Shown: positions 1 through 8,783 of the stretch, piece after piece
How the letters are laid out: each line of letters starts with the position of its first letter
Position numbering within the stretch: position 1 is the first letter of the stretch
Source of the DNA: Paracoccus isoporae
GTDB lineage: Bacteria > Pseudomonadota > Alphaproteobacteria > Rhodobacterales > Rhodobacteraceae
NCBI RefSeq assembly: GCF_900101865.1
Contig: NZ_FNAH01000001.1
Span: forward strand, 680,192 to 744,191
DNA: 64,000 bases
Reading direction: 5' to 3'
The notes under the pieces: model-generated
Databases searched by the model: none
Told to the model about the DNA's origin: nothing
Seen by the model: the letters and a program-made list of their open reading frames with translations, nothing else
Position numbers and translations under genes: made by a program

Positions 1-1154
1 CAGCCGGCCATCGAACGCAGAAGATAATTCAGCACCGGCCTGCCCGCCTCGGTGGCGCGGACCCGGCCGGCCGAACGCTCCAGCAGACCATCTGCGATCA
101 GCGCGTCGGTCCGCCGAACATCCAACTCGCCGCCCTTGTCGAAGAAGCGCTGAAGCTCCATGCCTTCCGCCAATCGCATTGACATAATCAGATACTCTGA
201 CGAAACATCGTCGGCGCTCAGCGGTTCCGCCTCGACATCGCCGCTGCCGCCGCCTTCGACCATTTCCAGCCAGCGATCCGGCATCATTTCCGCGACTGTG
301 GCCATACGCGCTGCGGGCAGGGTAATCCGCCCATGGGCGCCCGGCCCGACCGCGGCCCAGTCCCCCTGGCGCCAATAGATCAGGTTGTGCCGGGATTCAC
401 ATCCCGCCGCTGCGTGATTGGAAATCTCGTAGGCCGGCATCCCGCGAGACGCGAGAAACTCGTTTGTTTCCAGATACATATCTGCCGCCAGATCGTCGTG
501 CGGCAATCCCTTCAACTGCCCCCGCGCATGGCGCGCACCGAAGACCGTTCCAGGCTCGATGGTCAACTGATAGAGCGACAGGTGATCCACCGCCATGGAC
601 AGCGCCTCCTCCAGTTCCCGCCGCCATGCGGCCCGGTCCTGATCCTGCCGCGCATAGATCAGATCGAAGCTGACCCGGTCAAAGCTGGCCTTGGCCAGAT
701 CGAAGGCAAGCCGCGCCTCTGCCACGCTGTGCATCCGCCCCAGCCGCCGCAGATCCGCGTCGTTCAGCGCCTGCACCCCGAGCGACAGTCGGTTCACCCC
801 GGCCGCGGCATATCCGCGAAACCGGCCGGCCTCGACGCTGCCGGGATTGGCCTCCATGCTTATCTCGATGTCATTGGCGAAGGTCCACCCCGCCCGCGCG
901 GCCTCGATCACGGCGGCGACGGTTTCCGGCGCCATGAGCGACGGGGTGCCACCCCCGAAGAAGATGCTGTGCAGCACACGTCCTGGCAGCAGCGCCGAAA
1001 GCCGCGCGATCTCGGACGCCAAAGCCCGCGCCCATCGCGCCTGATCGACATGGCCCGCGACATGGCTGTTGAAATCGCAATAGGGGCATTTAGAGGCGCA
1101 GAACGGCCAATGCACATACAGCCCGAACCCGCCTGCCCGCCAGTCCTCGCTCAT
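1..1154 (-). CDS. hemW: Radical SAM heme chaperone HemW (3' end at window edge)
   Basis: HemW is a cytoplasmic radical-SAM protein of the coproporphyrinogen dehydrogenase (HemN) superfamily; characterised members bind and deliver heme rather than decarboxylate. The leftward frame starts ATG at 1154 and gives 384 visible residues. A CxxxCxxC cluster motif (C19, C23, C26, in FCASKCPYCDF) follows the usual YVHWPFC lead, and a GGGTPS motif typical of the SAM-binding region is present. The last visible residues (LNYLLRSMAG) look like a natural HemW C-terminus, and the next codon starts TG, so a TGA stop one base beyond the window is likely. The start overlaps the stop of the preceding RidA-like remnant (ATGA), so this is the last gene of rph-rdgB-ridA-hemW. 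Family assignment is firm; the chaperone role is inferred from family knowledge. Confidence 0.93.
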   Translation of the reverse strand, partial: MSEDWRAGGFGLYVHWPFCASKCPYCDFNSHVAGHVDQARWARALASEIARLSALLPGRVLHSIFFGGGTPSLMAPETVAAVIEAARAGWTFANDIEISMEANPGSVEAGRFRGYAAAGVNRLSLGVQALNDADLRRLGRMHSVAEARLAFDLAKASFDRVSFDLIYARQDQDRAAWRRELEEALSMAVDHLSLYQLTIEPGTVFGARHARGQLKGLPHDDLAADMYLETNEFLASRGMPAYEISNHAAAGCESRHNLIYWRQGDWAAVGPGAHGRITLPAARMATVAEMMPDRWLEMVEGGGSGDVEAEPLSADDVSSEYLIMSMRLAEGMELQRFFDKGGELDVRRTDALIADGLLERSAGRVRATEAGRPVLNYLLRSMAG

Positions 1155-1333
1155 GATTGCAGCGCGGTGAGTTCGATCTCGATCTTCATCTCGGGCCGGT
1201 TCAGCCCGGCAATCGCCATCGTCGCGTCGTCATTTTCCGTCATGCCCGATGTGAAGTTCCACGGACCCTTCACCACGGCGCGGCAATAGCCCATCTCGCT
1301 TTCGAAGGGCGAGCCGGTGGAGTTCCTACGCAA
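1151..1333 (-). pseudogene. RidA/YjgF-family remnant with in-frame internal deletion
   Basis: A 60-codon frame (TTG start at 1333, GAGGG just upstream) matches both ends of a RidA-family protein but not the middle. The first about 37 residues (GSPFESEMGYCRAVV, then a FTSGMT stretch) match the family N-terminus, and the last about 20 (AIAGLNRPEMKIEIELTAL) match the C-terminus. Roughly 60-65 central residues are absent compared with the usual 120-130. The join falls at residues ATM, a triplet that family members commonly carry at both places, so deletion between short repeats is the likely cause. The frame is open, its start overlaps the end of rdgB and its stop overlaps the hemW start, so it may still be translated and couple hemW translation. 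A trimeric enamine/imine deaminase is unlikely to form from it. A short functional peptide is not excluded. Confidence 0.75.
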
Positions 1334-1937
1334 AGCAGCCCTCGAGCAGCTTGCGCACCGCGACGGCGCGATGGCTGATCGCGTTCTTGTCCTGCGGGCG
1401 CATCCGGCCCAGCGTCATGTCATGGCCATCCGGCTGGAAGATCGGGTCATAACCGTGGCCTTCCACGCCCTGTGGCGGCCAGACCACCTGGCCGGGCAGC
1501 ACCCCCTCAAAAATCTCCTCATGCCCATCCGGCCAGGCCAGCACCAGCGTGCAGCGGAACTGCGCCTTGCGGGGATGCGGCGCGCCGCGCGCCTCGAGCT
1601 CGCGCCAGGTGCGCTCCATCGCCATGCCGAAATCGCGCCCGCTGCCGGTCTCCGCCCAATCCGCAGTGTAGACACCCGGCGCGCCATCCAGGGCATCGAC
1701 GCAGATCCCGCTGTCATCGGCCAGTGCGGGCAGGCCGGTCGCGGCAACCGCCGCACGGGCCTTGATGCGGGCATTGCCGACGAAATTATCCTCGGTCTCC
1801 TCCGGCTCGGGCAGCGCCATCTCCGCCGCGCCGACCACCTCGACCCCGTAAGGTGCCAGCAGCGCGCGCATTTCGGCCAGCTTGCCGGCATTATGCGTGG
1901 CGACCAGAAGCTGACGGCCCTCGAATTTCCGCATCAC
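1326..1937 (-). CDS. rdgB: Non-canonical purine NTP pyrophosphatase RdgB (ITPase/HAM1 family)
   Basis: Cytoplasmic house-cleaning enzyme that hydrolyses dITP, ITP and XTP to monophosphates, keeping deaminated purines out of DNA and RNA. The 203-residue product has the family's N-terminal THNAGK phosphate-binding motif (near residue 14), the metal-site block [10 protein letters not shown] (near 73) and the late GYDPIF and SHRAVA motifs. Length is normal (about 195-205). The start overlaps the rph stop by four bases, giving rph-rdgB translational coupling, an arrangement common in proteobacteria. The stop is TAG, and the next start (the ridA remnant) lies inside the rdgB end. Confidence 0.96.
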   Translation of the reverse strand: MMRKFEGRQLLVATHNAGKLAEMRALLAPYGVEVVGAAEMALPEPEETEDNFVGNARIKARAAVAATGLPALADDSGICVDALDGAPGVYTADWAETGSGRDFGMAMERTWRELEARGAPHPRKAQFRCTLVLAWPDGHEEIFEGVLPGQVVWPPQGVEGHGYDPIFQPDGHDMTLGRMRPQDKNAISHRAVAVRKLLEGCFA

Positions 1938-2644
1938 AGCGCGGCCTTCTGAGCGGCGGCAAGCGCGGCGATGCCATCCTGCGCCAGGTCCAGCAATTCC
2001 CTCATCTGCGACCGGCTGAACGTGGCGCCTTCCGCGGACATCTGCACCTCGATGAGCTGGCCCGCGCCGGTCATGACGAAATTTCCGTCCGTCCCGGCCA
2101 CGCTGTCTTCGGCATAGTCCAGATCGAGGACCGGCTGGCCCGCATAGATCCCGCAGGAGACGGCGGCGACATGGTCCATGAGCGGATCACTGGTGACCAG
2201 CCCCGCCTCCAGCAGCTTGTTTGCCGCCAGCCGCAGCGCCACCCATCCCCCGGTGATCGCGGCGCAGCGCGTGCCGCCATCGGCCTGAATCACGTCGCAA
2301 TCCACGGTGATCTGCCGCTCGCCGAGCGCCCGCCGATCCACGCCAGCCCGCAGCGATCTTCCTATAAGTCTTTGAATTTCAACGGTTCTGCCACCCTGCT
2401 TGCCCGACGAAGCCTCTCGCCGCATCCGCGTGTTCGTGGCGCGCGGCAACATGCCGTATTCGGCCGTCACCCAGCCCTGACCGGAGCCGCGCAGGAAAGG
2501 CGGGGCCTTTTCCTCGATCGTCGCGCTGCAGAGCACATGCGTGTCACCGACCTTGATGAGGCACGACCCCTCGGCATGGCGCATGACGCCGGTCTCGATT
2601 GAAATCGTCCGCATTTCGCTTAAGTTCCGGCCTGAAGGACGCAT
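1934..2644 (-). CDS. rph: Ribonuclease PH
   Basis: Phosphorolytic 3'-to-5' exoribonuclease that trims the 3' trailer of tRNA precursors. The 236-residue protein begins MRPSGR, the conserved RNase PH start, and carries [18 protein letters not shown], the [17 protein letters not shown] block of phosphate-binding arginines, and [11 protein letters not shown], all diagnostic. Length matches the family (about 238). It is the first gene of the leftward operon and divergent from hrcA with only 62 bases between the two starts, so their promoters must overlap or lie back to back. Confidence 0.97.
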   Translation of the reverse strand: MRPSGRNLSEMRTISIETGVMRHAEGSCLIKVGDTHVLCSATIEEKAPPFLRGSGQGWVTAEYGMLPRATNTRMRREASSGKQGGRTVEIQRLIGRSLRAGVDRRALGERQITVDCDVIQADGGTRCAAITGGWVALRLAANKLLEAGLVTSDPLMDHVAAVSCGIYAGQPVLDLDYAEDSVAGTDGNFVMTGAGQLIEVQMSAEGATFSRSQMRELLDLAQDGIAALAAAQKAAL

Positions 2645-2706
2645 CGGATTTCCTTTCCTGCTTCGGCGTTCAGATACAGGCCCGCAAAGGACGGACGCAA
2701 CCCCGC

Positions 2707-3762
2707 ATGAGCACCCGGCCCATCCTCGACGAACTGAACGATCGCTCGCGCGAGGTGTTCCGCCGCGTGGTGGAGGCCTATCTGATGACTGGCGAGCCGG
2801 TCGGCTCGCGCACGCTGACCCGCGACATGTCGGAAAAGGTCAGCGCGGCCACGGTGCGCAATGTCATGCAGGATCTGGAATATCTGGGCCTGCTGGACGC
2901 GCCGCATGTCTCGGCGGGGCGGCGGCCCACCCAGCAGGGCCTGCGGATGTTCGTGGACGGGCTGATGGAGATCGACCCCGTCGCCCCGACCGACCGCGCC
3001 CGGATCGAGGAGACGCTGGGCCATGACAGCTCGGACGTGGCCGGGCTGTTGGACCGTGTCGGCGCGGCGCTGTCCTCGATGACGCATGGGGCGAGCCTGG
3101 TGCTGACGCCCAAGCACGAGGCCCCGATCCGCCATATCGAATTCGTCAATCTCGGCACCGACCGCGCCCTGGTGGTTCTGGTCTACTCTGACGGGCGGGT
3201 GGAGAACCGGCTGTTCACGCCCCCGCCCGGACAGACGCCCTCCTCCATGCGCGAGGCCGGCAATTTCCTCAACGCGCTTGCCGAAGGGCGCACATTGACC
3301 GAGCTGCGCACCCAGTTCACCCAGGAGATCAGCCGGCGGCGGCAGGAGATCGACGGGCTGGCCGCGGCGCTGATCGAACAGGGGCTGGCGATCTGGGAAA
3401 GCAATGACAGCGATGCGCGGCTGATCGTGCGGGGCCGGGCCAATCTGCTGGACGCCGAAGCAGCCGATCTGGACCGCATCCGCGAGCTGTTCGACGATCT
3501 GGAACGCAAGCGCGACATCGCCCAGTTTCTCGACCTGACCGAGCAGGGCGACGGGGTGCGCATCTTCATCGGCTCGGAAAACAAGCTTTTTTCACTTTCG
3601 GGTTCCTCTCTGGTGGTTTCTCCCTATATGAACTCCGACCGGAAGATCATTGGTGCGGTGGGCGTGATCGGCCCGACGCGGCTCAATTACGGGCGCATCG
3701 TGCCAATCGTCGATTACACTGCGCATTTGGTCGGACGGGTGCTGTCCGGCCTGAAAGGATGA
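2707..3762 (+). CDS. hrcA: Heat-inducible transcription repressor HrcA
   Basis: HrcA is the repressor of class I heat-shock genes; it binds the CIRCE inverted repeat and senses GroEL availability. The chosen ATG at 2707 gives 351 residues starting [17 protein letters not shown], the normal start of the N-terminal winged-helix domain; the frame stays open upstream to 2599, but that extension has no family similarity. The HTH carries [10 protein letters not shown] and [13 protein letters not shown], and the C-terminal domain ends in the family motif [19 protein letters not shown]. The hrcA-grpE pairing is the classic arrangement. I found no CIRCE element in this window, so its targets (usually groESL) lie elsewhere. 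The ribosome site in front of 2707 is weak. Confidence 0.95.
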   Translation: MSTRPILDELNDRSREVFRRVVEAYLMTGEPVGSRTLTRDMSEKVSAATVRNVMQDLEYLGLLDAPHVSAGRRPTQQGLRMFVDGLMEIDPVAPTDRARIEETLGHDSSDVAGLLDRVGAALSSMTHGASLVLTPKHEAPIRHIEFVNLGTDRALVVLVYSDGRVENRLFTPPPGQTPSSMREAGNFLNALAEGRTLTELRTQFTQEISRRRQEIDGLAAALIEQGLAIWESNDSDARLIVRGRANLLDAEAADLDRIRELFDDLERKRDIAQFLDLTEQGDGVRIFIGSENKLFSLSGSSLVVSPYMNSDRKIIGAVGVIGPTRLNYGRIVPIVDYTAHLVGRVLSGLKG

Positions 3763-3767
3763 GAAGG

Positions 3768-4319
3768 ATGAGCGATCAAAATTCTGACGGGCTGCCACCC
3801 GAGGATTTCCCGCTTGATGAGGATTTCATGGACCCGCTCGCCGATCCGGATAGCGAGCTGGACCGCCTGAAGGCCGAGCGCGACGAGCTGCGCGACCGCT
3901 TCATGCGCGCCCTTGCCGATGCGGAGAATGCGCGCAAGCGCGCCGACAAGGAGCGTCGGGATGCCGAGCAATATGGCGGCACCCGCCTGGCGCGCGATCT
4001 GCTGCCGGTCTACGACCATCTCAACCGCGCGCTGGATGCGGTGCCGGAGGAGCAGCGCGGCGCCAATGCCGCCCTGCTGGAAGGGGTCGAACTGACGCTG
4101 CGCGAACTGGGCAATGTGTTCGGCAAGCACGGCATCACCGTGCTGCGCCCGGAGGTCGGGTCGCGCTTCGATCCGAAGATTCACGAGGCGATGTTCGAGG
4201 CCCCGCTGCCCGACACCAAGGCCGGTGACATCATCCAGCTCATGGAGCCGGGCTTCATGCTGCATGACCGGCTGTTGCGCCCGGCCAAGGTCGGCGTAAG
4301 CTCCACCCCGGCCTCGTGA
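3768..4319 (+). CDS. grpE: Nucleotide exchange factor GrpE
   Basis: Co-chaperone that releases ADP from DnaK. The 183-residue product has an acidic, probably disordered N-terminus, a long charged coiled coil (about residues 25-65, with DRFMRALADAENARKRADKE), and the C-terminal beta domain ending in the conserved VMEPGF/LRPAKV-type tail (here LMEPGFMLHDRLLRPAKVGV). The start at 3768 was preferred over an in-frame ATG at 3759 because an AAAGG ribosome site sits nine bases before 3768; the 3759 ATG overlaps the hrcA stop (ATGA). hrcA and grpE are therefore one transcript. dnaK and dnaJ are not in the window. Confidence 0.95.
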   Translation: MSDQNSDGLPPEDFPLDEDFMDPLADPDSELDRLKAERDELRDRFMRALADAENARKRADKERRDAEQYGGTRLARDLLPVYDHLNRALDAVPEEQRGANAALLEGVELTLRELGNVFGKHGITVLRPEVGSRFDPKIHEAMFEAPLPDTKAGDIIQLMEPGFMLHDRLLRPAKVGVSSTPAS

Positions 4320-4351
4320 GGGGCCCGAAAGATTTTCCGAAGAAAGAGGAC

Positions 4352-4981
4352 ATGATGCCCAAATTCCGGCTGGACGACGAAGACGACGACGAACGCGACG
4401 ACGAGGCGCCGAAGGATGAGGGGCTGGGTCTGCCGGATGCGGGCAACATCGCCAAGCTCTATTTCAAGTCGCGCAATGTGATCGTCGCGGGCGAGATCAA
4501 CGACAAGCTGGCGCAGCGCACCGTGGCTCATCTGCTGGCACTGGCCGAAGATGGCGATGCCCCGATCAACATGATGATCTCCTCGCCCGGCGGCCATGTC
4601 GAATCCGGCGACATGATCCACGACATGATCAAGTTCATCCGCCCCACCGTGCGCTGCATCGGGTCCGGCTGGGTGGCCTCGGCGGGCGCGCTGATCTTCG
4701 TCGGCGCGGCCAAGGAAAACCGCTACTGCCTGCCCAATACGCGCTTTTTGCTGCACCAGCCCTCGGGCGGGATCCGCGGCACCTCGTCCGACATGATGAT
4801 CCAGGCCGAACAGGTCCGGCTGATGCGCGAACGCCTCAACCAGATCTTCGCCGAGGCCACCGGCCAGAGCGTCGAACGGATCGAAGAGGACACGCAGCGC
4901 GATTTCTGGCTGAACACGCAGGAGGCGCTGGATTACGGCCTGCTGGGCAAGGTGATCCGGTCGATCGACGAGCTGAAATAA
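4352..4981 (+). CDS. ClpP-family serine protease (ATP-dependent Clp proteolytic subunit)
   Basis: Homologue of the ClpP peptidase, which forms a tetradecameric barrel fed by a Clp ATPase. Counting from ATG 4352 (209 residues) the triad is visible: Ser110 in GWVASAGA, His135 in RFLLHQPSGG and Asp184 in TQRDFW. The start region holds ATG at both 4352 and 4355 behind AGAGGA; either is possible. The N-terminus has a very acidic stretch (residues 8-23, mostly D and E) not found in canonical ClpP, which instead has an axial-loop segment or propeptide there. It lies 32 bases after grpE and is followed by a strong terminator, so it closes the hrcA-grpE unit. It may be a second ClpP paralogue rather than the main one, which usually sits with clpX. 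Confidence 0.88.
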   Translation: MMPKFRLDDEDDDERDDEAPKDEGLGLPDAGNIAKLYFKSRNVIVAGEINDKLAQRTVAHLLALAEDGDAPINMMISSPGGHVESGDMIHDMIKFIRPTVRCIGSGWVASAGALIFVGAAKENRYCLPNTRFLLHQPSGGIRGTSSDMMIQAEQVRLMRERLNQIFAEATGQSVERIEEDTQRDFWLNTQEALDYGLLGKVIRSIDELK

Positions 4982-5001
4982 TCCCTCACGCCATCTGACG
5001 G

Positions 5002-5036
5002 AAAAGGCCGGGCGCAGCACGCGCCCGGCCTTTCTT
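5002..5036 (+). terminator. Rho-independent terminator after the clpP-like gene
   Basis: Perfect GC-rich hairpin: AAGGCCGGGCGC pairs with GCGCCCGGCCTT around a four-base loop, followed by TTCTT. It starts about 20 bases after the clpP-like stop. The hairpin is nearly symmetric with an A run on its left side, so it may also terminate leftward transcription from metK. Confidence 0.85.
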
Positions 5037-5060
5037 GTTGGCGTGAGGTGATCGCACCGA

Positions 5061-6248
5061 TCAGATCGCGGCCTTCAGCGCCTCGGCCCGGCCGGTGTCT
5101 TCCCAAGTGAACCCGCGATGGGTCTTGCCGGCATAGTCGATCGCGACCGGGTTCTTGCCGAAATGCCCGTAGGTCGAGGTCGCGCGATAGATCGGGTGCA
5201 GCAGGTCGAGCTCTCCGATGATCGCGAAGGGACGCAGATCGAAGACCTGGCGAACCGCCGCAATGATCTTCTCGACCGGCACCGTCTCGGTCCCGAAGCA
5301 GTTGAGCGAGATCGAGGTCGGCTCGGCCACGCCGATCGCATAGCTCACCTGAATCTCGCAACGCTGGGCCAGCCCGGCCGCGACGATGTTCTTCGCGACC
5401 CAGCGACCCGCATAGGCGGCGGAGCGGTCCACCTTGGACGGATCCTTGCCAGAGAATGCGCCGCCACCATGCCGCGCCATGCCGCCATAGCTGTCGACGA
5501 TGATCTTGCGCCCGGTCAGGCCGCAATCGCCCACCGGGCCGCCGATGACGAATTTGCCGGTCGGATTGATGAAGTATTTCGTCTCCCCCGACAGCCATTC
5601 GGCGGGCAGCACCGGCTTGATGATCTCCTCGATCACCGCCTCGCGCAGATCGTCGAGTGCGATTTCCGGGTTGTGCTGCGTGGACAGCACCACCGCATCG
5701 ACGCCTGCCACCTGCCCGGCATCGTCATAGCGGAAGGTCACTTGCGATTTCGCGTCCGGCCGCAGCCAGTCCAGCGTGCCGTCGCGGCGGACCTTGGACT
5801 GACGCTCCACCAGCCGGTGCGCATAGGTGATCGGGGCGGGCATCAGCACGTCGGTCTCGTCCGAGGCATAGCCGAACATCAGCCCCTGGTCGCCCGCCCC
5901 CTGCTCTTCCAGAGCCGCGCGGTCCACGCCCTGGTTGATCTCGGGCGATTGCTTGCCGATGATGTTGATGACCGAGCATGTCGCGCCATCGAAGCCCACA
6001 TCCGACGAGTTGTACCCGATGTCGTTGATGACATCGCGCACGATGGATTCCAGATCGACCCAGGCGCTTGTCGTGATCTCGCCCGAGATGATCGCGACGC
6101 CGGTCTTGACCATGGTTTCACAGGCGACGCGGGCGCGCGGATCCTCGGCGATGATGGCGTCCAGCACCGCATCCGAGATCTGGTCCGCGATCTTGTCGGG
6201 ATGGCCCTCGGACACGGATTCCGAGGTGAAGATGTTATATTCGCTCAT
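5061..6248 (-). CDS. metK: S-adenosylmethionine synthetase
   Basis: Makes SAM from methionine and ATP. The 395-residue protein starts [18 protein letters not shown], carries the ATP-binding hexapeptide GAGDQG and the P-loop-like [16 protein letters not shown], and ends in [12 protein letters not shown], all conserved. The ATG at 6248 is chosen because the open frame upstream of it overlaps ahcY and has no family similarity. Only four bases separate the ahcY stop from this start, so ahcY-metK form one operon joining SAM synthesis to removal of its by-product S-adenosylhomocysteine. Length is normal. Confidence 0.97.
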   Translation of the reverse strand: MSEYNIFTSESVSEGHPDKIADQISDAVLDAIIAEDPRARVACETMVKTGVAIISGEITTSAWVDLESIVRDVINDIGYNSSDVGFDGATCSVINIIGKQSPEINQGVDRAALEEQGAGDQGLMFGYASDETDVLMPAPITYAHRLVERQSKVRRDGTLDWLRPDAKSQVTFRYDDAGQVAGVDAVVLSTQHNPEIALDDLREAVIEEIIKPVLPAEWLSGETKYFINPTGKFVIGGPVGDCGLTGRKIIVDSYGGMARHGGGAFSGKDPSKVDRSAAYAGRWVAKNIVAAGLAQRCEIQVSYAIGVAEPTSISLNCFGTETVPVEKIIAAVRQVFDLRPFAIIGELDLLHPIYRATSTYGHFGKNPVAIDYAGKTHRGFTWEDTGRAEALKAAI

Positions 6249-6252
6249 ATGC

Positions 6253-7644
6253 TCAGTACCGGTAATGGTCAGATTTGAAAGGCCCGTCCTGCGAGACACC
6301 GATATACTCCGCCTGCTCCGACGAAAGCTGGGTCAGTTTCGCGCCGACCTTGTCCAGGTGCAGCATGGCGACTTTCTCATCCAGATGCTTCGGCAGGATA
6401 TAGACGCCGGGCTGGTAGTCGTCGCCCTTGGTATACAGCTCGATCTGCGCCAGCACCTGATTGGTGAAGCTGGCCGACATCACGAAGGATGGGTGACCGG
6501 TCGCGTTGCCCAGGTTCAGCAGACGGCCCTGCGACAGAAGGATGATCCGGTTGCCCGAGGGCATCTCGATCATGTCCACCTGGTCCTTGATATTGGTCCA
6601 TTTGTGGTTCTTCAGCGCGGCAACCTGAATTTCATTGTCGAAATGGCCGATATTGCCGACGATGGCCATGTCCTTCATCTCGCGCATATGTTCGAGCCGG
6701 ATCACGTCCTTGTTGCCGGTCGTGGTCACGAAAATATCGGCATCGGTAACGACGTCTTCCAGCGTCACCACCTCGAACCCGTCCATCGCGGCCTGAAGCG
6801 CGCAGATCGGATCGACCTCGGTGACCTTCACCCGCGCCCCTGCCCCTTGCAGCGAGGCGGCCGAGCCCTTGCCGACATCGCCGTAACCGCAAACCACGGC
6901 GACCTTGCCGGCCATCATCACGTCGGTCGCGCGGCGGATCCCGTCCACCAGCGATTCCTTGCAGCCGTATTTGTTGTCGAATTTCGACTTGGTGACGCTG
7001 TCATTGACGTTGATCGCCGGGAAGGGCAGCAGCCCCTTCTTGTGCAGATCATAGAGGCGGTGCACGCCGGTCGTGGTCTCCTCGGACACGCCCTGGATCG
7101 CATCGCGCTGCTGGGTGAACCAGCCGGGGCTTTCGGCGAGCCGCTTGCGGATCTGGGCAAACAGCGCCTCTTCCTCTTCGCTGGTCGGGGTGGCGATCAG
7201 CCCGTCCTCGCCCGCCTCGACCCGCGCGCCGAGCAGGATATACATCGTCGCATCGCCGCCATCGTCGAGGATCATATTCGCGGTGCCGTCGCCGAAGCGG
7301 AAGATCTGGTCGGTATAGGACCAGTATTCCTCCAGCGTCTCGCCCTTGATCGCGAACACAGGCACACCCGCCGCCGCAATCGCCGCGGCCGCATGGTCCT
7401 GCGTGGAATAGATGTTGCACGACGCCCAGCGGACATCCGCGCCAAGCGCAACCAGCGTTTCGATCAGCACCGCGGTCTGCACGGTCATGTGCAGGCTGCC
7501 GGCGATGCGCGCGCCCTTCAGCGGCTTGCTGTCGCCATACTCCGCCCGCAGAGACATCAGCCCCGGCATTTCGGTTTCGGCGATATCCAGCTCCTTGCGG
7601 CCGAAATCCGCCAGCTTGATGTCTTTAATGGTATATTCGTTCAT
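6253..7644 (-). CDS. ahcY: Adenosylhomocysteinase (SAH hydrolase)
   Basis: NAD-dependent tetrameric enzyme that reversibly cleaves S-adenosylhomocysteine to adenosine and homocysteine, relieving product inhibition of methyltransferases. The 463-residue frame from ATG 7644 (NEYTIKDI, with AAAGGT upstream) has the NAD-binding [14 protein letters not shown] segment, the substrate block [15 protein letters not shown] and the C-terminal [16 protein letters not shown] tail ending in RYRY-type residues (DHYRY). The length, including the bacterial/plant 40-residue insertion, is typical of proteobacteria. First gene of ahcY-metK, divergent from glk across 131 bases. No known SAM or SAH riboswitch could be folded in the leader by eye. 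Confidence 0.97.
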   Translation of the reverse strand: MNEYTIKDIKLADFGRKELDIAETEMPGLMSLRAEYGDSKPLKGARIAGSLHMTVQTAVLIETLVALGADVRWASCNIYSTQDHAAAAIAAAGVPVFAIKGETLEEYWSYTDQIFRFGDGTANMILDDGGDATMYILLGARVEAGEDGLIATPTSEEEEALFAQIRKRLAESPGWFTQQRDAIQGVSEETTTGVHRLYDLHKKGLLPFPAINVNDSVTKSKFDNKYGCKESLVDGIRRATDVMMAGKVAVVCGYGDVGKGSAASLQGAGARVKVTEVDPICALQAAMDGFEVVTLEDVVTDADIFVTTTGNKDVIRLEHMREMKDMAIVGNIGHFDNEIQVAALKNHKWTNIKDQVDMIEMPSGNRIILLSQGRLLNLGNATGHPSFVMSASFTNQVLAQIELYTKGDDYQPGVYILPKHLDEKVAMLHLDKVGAKLTQLSSEQAEYIGVSQDGPFKSDHYRY

Positions 7645-7775
7645 GGATGGACCTTTCAGGTGACGTCTGGCGCATACCACTTGACTTATGCAGATTCAAT
7701 GAAGGGCAGCCCGCTTGCACGGGCGTTAGCGCTCGCGTATCGCAGGGTGAGGCGGTTTTTACGGGGGGTCGAGTG

Positions 7776-8702
7776 ATGGCGGTGCTTCTGGCGGATGTGG
7801 GCGGGACCAATGCGCGGCTGGCGCTGGCACGAAACGGCGTCATCGATGCTGAGACCATCACCCGGTATCGGGGCGATGATTACGACAGTTTCGACAAGGT
7901 CGTGCAGACCTTCCTGACCGAGCAGGACAACCCCAGGCTGTCGGCCGTCTGCGTCGCCGTGGCGGGCCCGGTGGCGGGGGGACAGGCGGCGCTGACGAAT
8001 CGCGACTGGGATTTTTCCGAGGACCGGCTCGCGCGGCTGACCGATGCCGATCATGTCCGGCTCATCAACGATCTCATGGCGCTCGGCTATGCCACGCCGC
8101 GGCTGGACGGCGACGGCGTCTCGGTGCTGCGCAGCGCCCCGGCACACCGGGCGCGCAACGCGCAGGCGCTGGTTGTCGGGGCCGGCACCGGGTTCAATGT
8201 CTGCGCCGTGCAGCATCTGCCCGGCGGGGGCATTTCCTGTCAGGAGGCCGAGGAGGGCCATACCAGCCTGCCCGCCAATATCCATGCCCGGCTGATGGAG
8301 CGCGTCGGCGCACAGGCCATGCCGGCGTTTTTCTCGACCGAAGAGACCTTTGCCGGGCGCGGCCTGGCGCAGATCCATCTGGCCATGCATGGCGAGAAGG
8401 TCGCGCGGGCCGAGGCGATCTCCACCGCCGCCATGCAGGGCGATCCCCGCGCCGAGGAGACCTATAGCCTGTTCACCGAGCTGTTCGGTCTGCATCTGCG
8501 CGAGCTGGCGCTGCGCTTCATGCCACTGGACGGAATGTTCCTGGCCGGATCGGTGGCGCGCAGCTTTGCCCATCGCACGCAGTTGCTGGAAGATGCGTTC
8601 CTGGCAGAACCCTATATGCGCCATATCCCGGAAAACACGCCTCTGCTGCTGATCCGTGACGATATGGCCGCGCTGCATGGGTGCCTTTCCGCCATTTCAT
8701 GA
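7776..8702 (+). CDS. glk: Glucokinase (Glk family)
   Basis: ATP-dependent cytoplasmic glucokinase making glucose 6-phosphate. The 308-residue product has the phosphate-1 motif LLADVGGTNARLAL at its N-terminus, VAVAGPVAGG, the sugar-site NDLMALGYA and the adenosine-site GAGTGFNV, placing it in the E. coli Glk family (PF02685) and not the ROK family. ATG 7776 fits the family start (AVLLADVGG); the frame is open further upstream into the ahcY leader but without similarity. The ribosome site is a loose G-rich stretch. Monocistronic, divergent from ahcY. Confidence 0.92.
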   Translation: MAVLLADVGGTNARLALARNGVIDAETITRYRGDDYDSFDKVVQTFLTEQDNPRLSAVCVAVAGPVAGGQAALTNRDWDFSEDRLARLTDADHVRLINDLMALGYATPRLDGDGVSVLRSAPAHRARNAQALVVGAGTGFNVCAVQHLPGGGISCQEAEEGHTSLPANIHARLMERVGAQAMPAFFSTEETFAGRGLAQIHLAMHGEKVARAEAISTAAMQGDPRAEETYSLFTELFGLHLRELALRFMPLDGMFLAGSVARSFAHRTQLLEDAFLAEPYMRHIPENTPLLLIRDDMAALHGCLSAIS

Positions 8703-8783
8703 AATTTACTTGTCCTGCGGAAGCAATTCTGGATTTCCTTAACGCAAGCTGCGACAAAAGCGGCGTGGGTAAGTGAGGCAGGT

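Noticed and set aside
2645..2706. CIRCE operator for HrcA autoregulation
   Set aside because: No TTAGCACTC/GAGTGCTAA inverted repeat is present before hrcA, grpE or clpB.
7645..7775. SAM or SAH riboswitch in the ahcY leader
   Set aside because: SAM/SAH-type riboswitches are expected near metK or ahcY in this order, but I could not match the leader to the conserved cores of the SAM-SAH, SAH or SAM-II classes. A covariance-model scan would decide.
5935..7776. 613-codon rightward open frame opposite metK/ahcY
   Set aside because: Antisense shadow of ahcY; no recognisable domain and no ribosome site.
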